The notes under the pieces are model-generated. The model made no database searches, had not been told where the DNA came from, and was given only the letters and a program-made list of their open reading frames with translations. A program made the position numbers and the translations under genes. DNA of 31,675 bases from positions 1-31,675 of IMG/VR virus record IMGVR_UViG_3300028829_004000; one strand, written 5' to 3'. Shown here one piece after another: positions 28,722 through 31,675 of the stretch. The DNA comes from a virus. Positions within the stretch are counted from its first letter, which is position 1, and each line of letters starts with the position of its first letter.

Positions 28722-29132
28722 TTACGTCCGTAAAGACACTAAGGTTAAGTATCTTAGCCTCTCCTGTACTATTCTTTTACTGTCTATGGATGTTTCTATG
28801 TTTGTCCTCAGGGCGTAACCCAAATCCTCTAGCTCGTCTTCTGTCCAATCAGGCATCTCAAGGAGCTTCGAGTAACGCCTCTCAGTTGCCCCTATTAAGT
28901 AGGCTGCCCTAGTAGCAACTGTAGTTAGGAGCCTATTACCCAGCATCTGATTACATTCCATGCAGCAAGGCACAGTGTCCTCTTCTTTATTACTTCTATG
29001 GTCCCTTTTATTAGCAGGATGCACACTTGTGTATGAAAAGGGAATGACATGATCCCTAGTGTCACATGGCTCCCCGCAGTAAGTGCAAATGTCTTCTAAC
29101 TCAGGATCACCTATGCCTATATCCTCTTCCAT
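28722..29132 (-). CDS. HNH nuclease with zinc-binding cysteines
   Basis: The 136-residue protein has CTYCGEPCDTRDHVIPFSY (residues 16-34), with the Asp-His of the HNH motif, and VPCCMECNQMLGNRL, giving two CxxC-type pairs around the beta-beta-alpha core. It differs from the HNH_3 enzymes on the plus strand and lacks their C-terminal module. The rest is helical. It is the last gene of the leftward late operon, one base beyond the PAS-like gene, with AGGAGG before the ATG. It could be a packaging-related or homing nuclease. Confidence 0.82.
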   Translation of the reverse strand: MEEDIGIGDPELEDICTYCGEPCDTRDHVIPFSYTSVHPANKRDHRSNKEEDTVPCCMECNQMLGNRLLTTVATRAAYLIGATERRYSKLLEMPDWTEDELEDLGYALRTNIETSIDSKRIVQERLRYLTLVSLRT

Positions 29133-29133
29133 A

Positions 29134-29679
29134 TTACCTCCTGCTCCTCTCCAGATTATCGACTTTAGTGATCTCCCCTATCCACCCTCCTATTTTACCA
29201 CATCCCAGTAATATCGGTTGAGTTTTGGCATGGATCTTCCCTGCATTCATATGAGTGAAGGTACATTCAAAAGTAGTGCCGGTCTCAACTGCCCTCTCCC
29301 ATCCCTCGTCAACTCTCCTTTTATCTTCTTCAACAACGTAGGAAGTTCCTTGGCCGTCTATGAGGTCTTTCTCTGTCAATCCCATGAGCTTGGCGAAGGC
29401 ACTGTTGACTCGGGAGATATCTTTGCCATCAGCCTCAACCCAATACACAGGCGTATCATCTGAGCGATCACGCATCCAGACTATCTCCTCGGTTATGCGA
29501 GTCCTTAGATCAATAGCTGCAAGTTGCTCTGAGTTTCTTCTGGAGATTGCTGGCATAGCTGTGAAGTCAGAAGACCACACTCTTAATCTCTTAAAGAATA
29601 CTGCTATAGTAGTGAGGGCAGCCCCTATAGCAACTACTTTCGTAGAATGCTCGGCTGCCCAATCTATTAGGTTATCCAT
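29134..29679 (-). CDS. Membrane-anchored PAS-like domain protein
   Basis: Residues 13-30 (TKVVAIGAALTTIAVFFK) form one membrane helix near the N-terminus. A linker helix follows, then a PAS-like domain: PVYWVEADGKDISRVNSAFAKL, MGLTEKDLIDG, VDEGWERAVETGTTFECTFT and a final GWIGEITKVD. There is no kinase, GGDEF or HTH output. I have seen PAS-like proteins in marine phage genomes, but the role there is unproven. It lies between a lipoprotein and an HNH gene at the end of the late operon, where lysis genes are often found; the short N-terminal helix could be holin-like. Confidence 0.72.
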   Translation of the reverse strand: MDNLIDWAAEHSTKVVAIGAALTTIAVFFKRLRVWSSDFTAMPAISRRNSEQLAAIDLRTRITEEIVWMRDRSDDTPVYWVEADGKDISRVNSAFAKLMGLTEKDLIDGQGTSYVVEEDKRRVDEGWERAVETGTTFECTFTHMNAGKIHAKTQPILLGCGKIGGWIGEITKVDNLERSRR

Positions 29680-30069
29680 TTAATAATTCCTGTGATTCGC
29701 CCAGCGCCATTCCCCGTCAACGAGGTCTGCCACTGCTTCATTCGCTCCACAGTGATGGGCGTATTCATGTGTGATGAGTGTCATGCAAACAGGCCACGCT
29801 ATGTTCTTAGAGCATCCCCGAGGCAACTTCACATGTCCTGGTGTATAGAAGGCTACATCAGCACCATTGGGGGTTCTCTTACTAACTGCATCGTAAGTAA
29901 CTTTAGGTGCATCCTTAGGGCAATCTAAGCCCATCCCCCGTGCTGTAATAGCTGGGGCCAATACCTCGTAACGGGCTTCATCATTAACCATCCAAGGATA
30001 CTTGTCAGACCAATCTGATGCACAGGATGCCAGTACGACTAGGGGGATTACTGCCAGTAGTTTAATCAT
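29680..30069 (-). CDS. Lipoprotein with HExxH metallopeptidase motif
   Basis: The N-terminus MIKLLAVIPLVVLASCAS is a lipoprotein signal with lipobox LASC (Cys16). The mature part of about 114 residues has ITHEYAHHCGANEAVADLVD: the zinc motif HEYAH, then Glu in NEAVAD as a possible third ligand (gluzincin-like). Further Cys residues (GLDCPKD, PRGCSKN, WPVCMTL) may form disulfides in the periplasm. It overlaps the upstream gene by 8 bases and abuts the PAS-like gene. A phage-encoded periplasmic protease is plausible, possibly for superinfection exclusion or lysis; the function is not known. Confidence 0.75.
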   Translation of the reverse strand: MIKLLAVIPLVVLASCASDWSDKYPWMVNDEARYEVLAPAITARGMGLDCPKDAPKVTYDAVSKRTPNGADVAFYTPGHVKLPRGCSKNIAWPVCMTLITHEYAHHCGANEAVADLVDGEWRWANHRNY

Positions 30070-30475
30070 ATCGCATACCTCCAGCCCATACTCGGACAGG
30101 CGTTCCTACAGTTTCTGGATCAATCAACTCTACAGCCCCTAAGCGATAGGACTTGGTAGGTCGCTTGCCAAATGACTTTTCATTACCAGCATAGAAGCGT
30201 TTGGCGAAGTCACTGCGCTCGTAACTCTTCTCGCCATCGTGTTGTGTGTCGGCATCGAACTTGGCACTGTGAAGTCTGACGTTGACATAATAAGAAGGAT
30301 CGAGAACAGCAGGCGTTGTTACGTTGCCGTCTTCATCAATAACAGCAGGCGTAGCAACAATGGAGTCAATCCGATCAATGTTTACTCCGCCATCCTCGTC
30401 ATCTAGCCAGCCTTCTTGGATAGCCAGAGTGTCGAAGTCAGCTTGTGTGTCGGCTTTAAGCATAAAGTCTATCAT
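30062..30475 (-). CDS. Hypothetical protein downstream of the tail fibre (137 aa)
   Basis: The product MIDFMLKADTQADFDTLAIQ and onward has an acidic N-terminal third, then VATPAVIDEDGNVTTPAVLD (a tandem TPAV motif) and a beta-rich end (VRVWAGGMRYD). It looks like small virion-associated proteins found next to phage tail genes, but no family is named. It overlaps its neighbours by 4 bases (tail fibre) and 8 bases (lipoprotein), so it belongs to the same translation unit. Confidence 0.65.
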   Translation of the reverse strand: MIDFMLKADTQADFDTLAIQEGWLDDEDGGVNIDRIDSIVATPAVIDEDGNVTTPAVLDPSYYVNVRLHSAKFDADTQHDGEKSYERSDFAKRFYAGNEKSFGKRPTKSYRLGAVELIDPETVGTPVRVWAGGMRYD

Positions 30476-31675
30476 GTTGTGAGCGCCTGTAGTTCAGCGT
30501 CAGTCTTTCTGACGTTCCAGTATTTGATGGAGTGCATGTGTCTATTGATTTGGTTTTGGGTCGCGGAGTTCAACTCGAAGGTAAGCATACCCGTGGGGAG
30601 TGTCACAGACGTGTCAGCGGTAGCTGTCGTACCGTCTATTGCTATATTCGTATCGTTTGGTGCGATCCTAATAGCCATCTTGTGGGTCGCCATATCCGTG
30701 TTGTCTGTTGCTACGGATAACCCAGCTTGGCTTACCCCCCCAGCCCTTACGACAAGACCATAAGAAGACCCGCCTTCAGCGCGGATATAGTCGTCATTCG
30801 TATTAGCATCCAGTCTAAAGAAATACTTACCACTTGCACTTGCGCCATCACCATCATGATAAAAAGTCCCCCCGACACTCTCGTCATACCAAGAAACATC
30901 AGTGGTGTTGTAATAATCAGCGTTAACCGTCACGGCACTCGCGGCAGTCTCTACCGGATAGTACCAGTTTGAGGACTTCCACAGGCTTGGCATGTCTACA
31001 ACTATGGAGCCTGTGGTGGCAGTTGTGCCGCCGAAGACGCTGGATACCGCAGGGTACAGATTAAATGATAGAGTGGTATTGCCTAGCGAGTTATTGGTGG
31101 ATGACACAACAACCCCCCACCAAAGGCCAAGGTCTAGGACTTCAGCAGATGTTACCGCTGTTTCCGTGCGAACAGTATGCACACCAGTTTTCGTGTTAAG
31201 CTGAACATAGGAATCTATGGCTGTCCCGCCAGCGTACTTCAGCTGGATTTCAGGAAAGCGGGTTTCGTCGGTGTCCTTGAGTATAGGTATCAAGCAGGTG
31301 TGTGTAAGGCTGTCGTCAGATACGGTAAAATTCTGCCCGAAGTATTCGTCCCCACCCCCATCATCGTCGCCTAGCGTCCATGCCTTATTGTCTACACCAT
31401 CAATACCCGTTTGGTCCTGCACCTCCGTGGGAGTGCCCGATTGCGTCCAAGTCGTCGTAAAGTCCCTATTCTGCAACAACAGATTAGTATGCGCCTCATT
31501 AATCAACAGACCCAATGGCTCGTTGGAGTTCGCGGGGTCGTGGTCAAAGGCGGGGGTGTCGTAGACCGCTGCAGAGGTTGTGGGGACGTAGGTGGGGTCT
31601 GCGGGGCTTAAGTAGGTGTGTACGTTCTGGAGGTAAAAGGCAACCTCGTCATTGGTGCTGTTATATGTGTCGTCT
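30472..31675 (-). CDS. Tail-fibre-like protein, C-terminal part (5' end cut by window edge)
   Basis: The frame is open to the right edge of the window, so the start lies outside; the TTG at 31515 is not the real start. The visible 400 residues include AAVYDTPAFDHDPANSNEPL and GLLINEAHTNLLLQNRDFTT, a motif I know from phage tail fibre and tail-spike proteins. A Thr/Ser/Gly-rich beta region follows. The end, HMHSIKYWNVRKTDAELQAL, is typical of lectin-like (concanavalin-type) fibre domains. It would bind the host surface. Gene position at the end of the late operon agrees. Confidence 0.85.
   Translation of the reverse strand, partial: DDTYNSTNDEVAFYLQNVHTYLSPADPTYVPTTSAAVYDTPAFDHDPANSNEPLGLLINEAHTNLLLQNRDFTTTWTQSGTPTEVQDQTGIDGVDNKAWTLGDDDGGGDEYFGQNFTVSDDSLTHTCLIPILKDTDETRFPEIQLKYAGGTAIDSYVQLNTKTGVHTVRTETAVTSAEVLDLGLWWGVVVSSTNNSLGNTTLSFNLYPAVSSVFGGTTATTGSIVVDMPSLWKSSNWYYPVETAASAVTVNADYYNTTDVSWYDESVGGTFYHDGDGASASGKYFFRLDANTNDDYIRAEGGSSYGLVVRAGGVSQAGLSVATDNTDMATHKMAIRIAPNDTNIAIDGTTATADTSVTLPTGMLTFELNSATQNQINRHMHSIKYWNVRKTDAELQALTT

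Noticed and set aside
28703-28760. Bidirectional intrinsic terminator between the convergent operons
   Set aside because: A CCTTAG/CTAAGG stem is possible but the loop is long and no T-run follows on either strand.

Overview
The window is part of a tailed double-stranded DNA phage genome, probably a podovirus with a T7-type replication module. The evidence is the gene set: small and large terminase, portal, a scaffold-like protein and the first exon of the major capsid gene; a Zn-finger/TOPRIM/RecA-fold primase-helicase; a family A DNA polymerase; a gp2.5-like ssDNA-binding protein; a T7-lysozyme-type amidase; and a PD-(D/E)XK nuclease. No phage RNA polymerase is visible. Many intergenic gaps carry near-consensus sigma70 promoters (TTGACA-16/17-TATAAT or TATAAC), so the phage probably relies on host polymerase from a proteobacterium. 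ThyX, a dCMP deaminase and a class II (B12-dependent) ribonucleotide reductase recall marine podoviruses of the roseophage SIO1/cobavirus kind; that comparison is from memory, not from a search.

Layout. (1) 1-8261, minus strand: the packaging and capsid operon, read right to left: small genes, TerS, TerL, a GIY-YIG endonuclease, portal, a small protein, scaffold, then major capsid exon 1, which is interrupted by a group I intron carrying a LAGLIDADG ORF that runs off the left edge. (2) 8262-12226: an accessory region rich in repeats. Two near-identical inverted repeat blocks (about 8452-8684 and 11715-11788) bracket a 3.3 kb island of small minus-strand genes, several with their own promoter or terminator. 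To its right lies an operator-like array of 60-bp repeats. (3) 12227-28702, plus strand: C5-methyltransferase-like protein, a frameshifted hexapeptide-repeat protein, ThyX, tyrosine recombinase, amidase, HNH, primase-helicase, dCMP deaminase, DNA polymerase, SSB, two nucleases, RNR with a mini-intein, a second HNH, a DUF3310 protein, an RMF-like protein and a 2OG-Fe(II) oxygenase-like protein. (4) 28722-31675, minus strand: tail-fibre-like protein (cut by the right edge), a hypothetical protein, an HExxH lipoprotein, a membrane-anchored PAS-like protein and an HNH protein. These converge on the replication operon. If the genome is circularly permuted, the minus-strand late operon would run leftwards off position 1 and re-enter at 31675; the missing part would hold capsid exon 2 and the tail genes.

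The window is unusually rich in selfish elements: a LAGLIDADG intron in the capsid gene, GIY-YIG between terminase and portal, HNH between amidase and primase, a mini-intein directly before the presumed radical cysteine of RNR, and an HNH gene at the end of RNR flanked by a 38-bp duplication of the RNR terminus. The free-standing GIY-YIG and the two HNH enzymes on the plus strand share the same C-terminal DNA-binding-like module.
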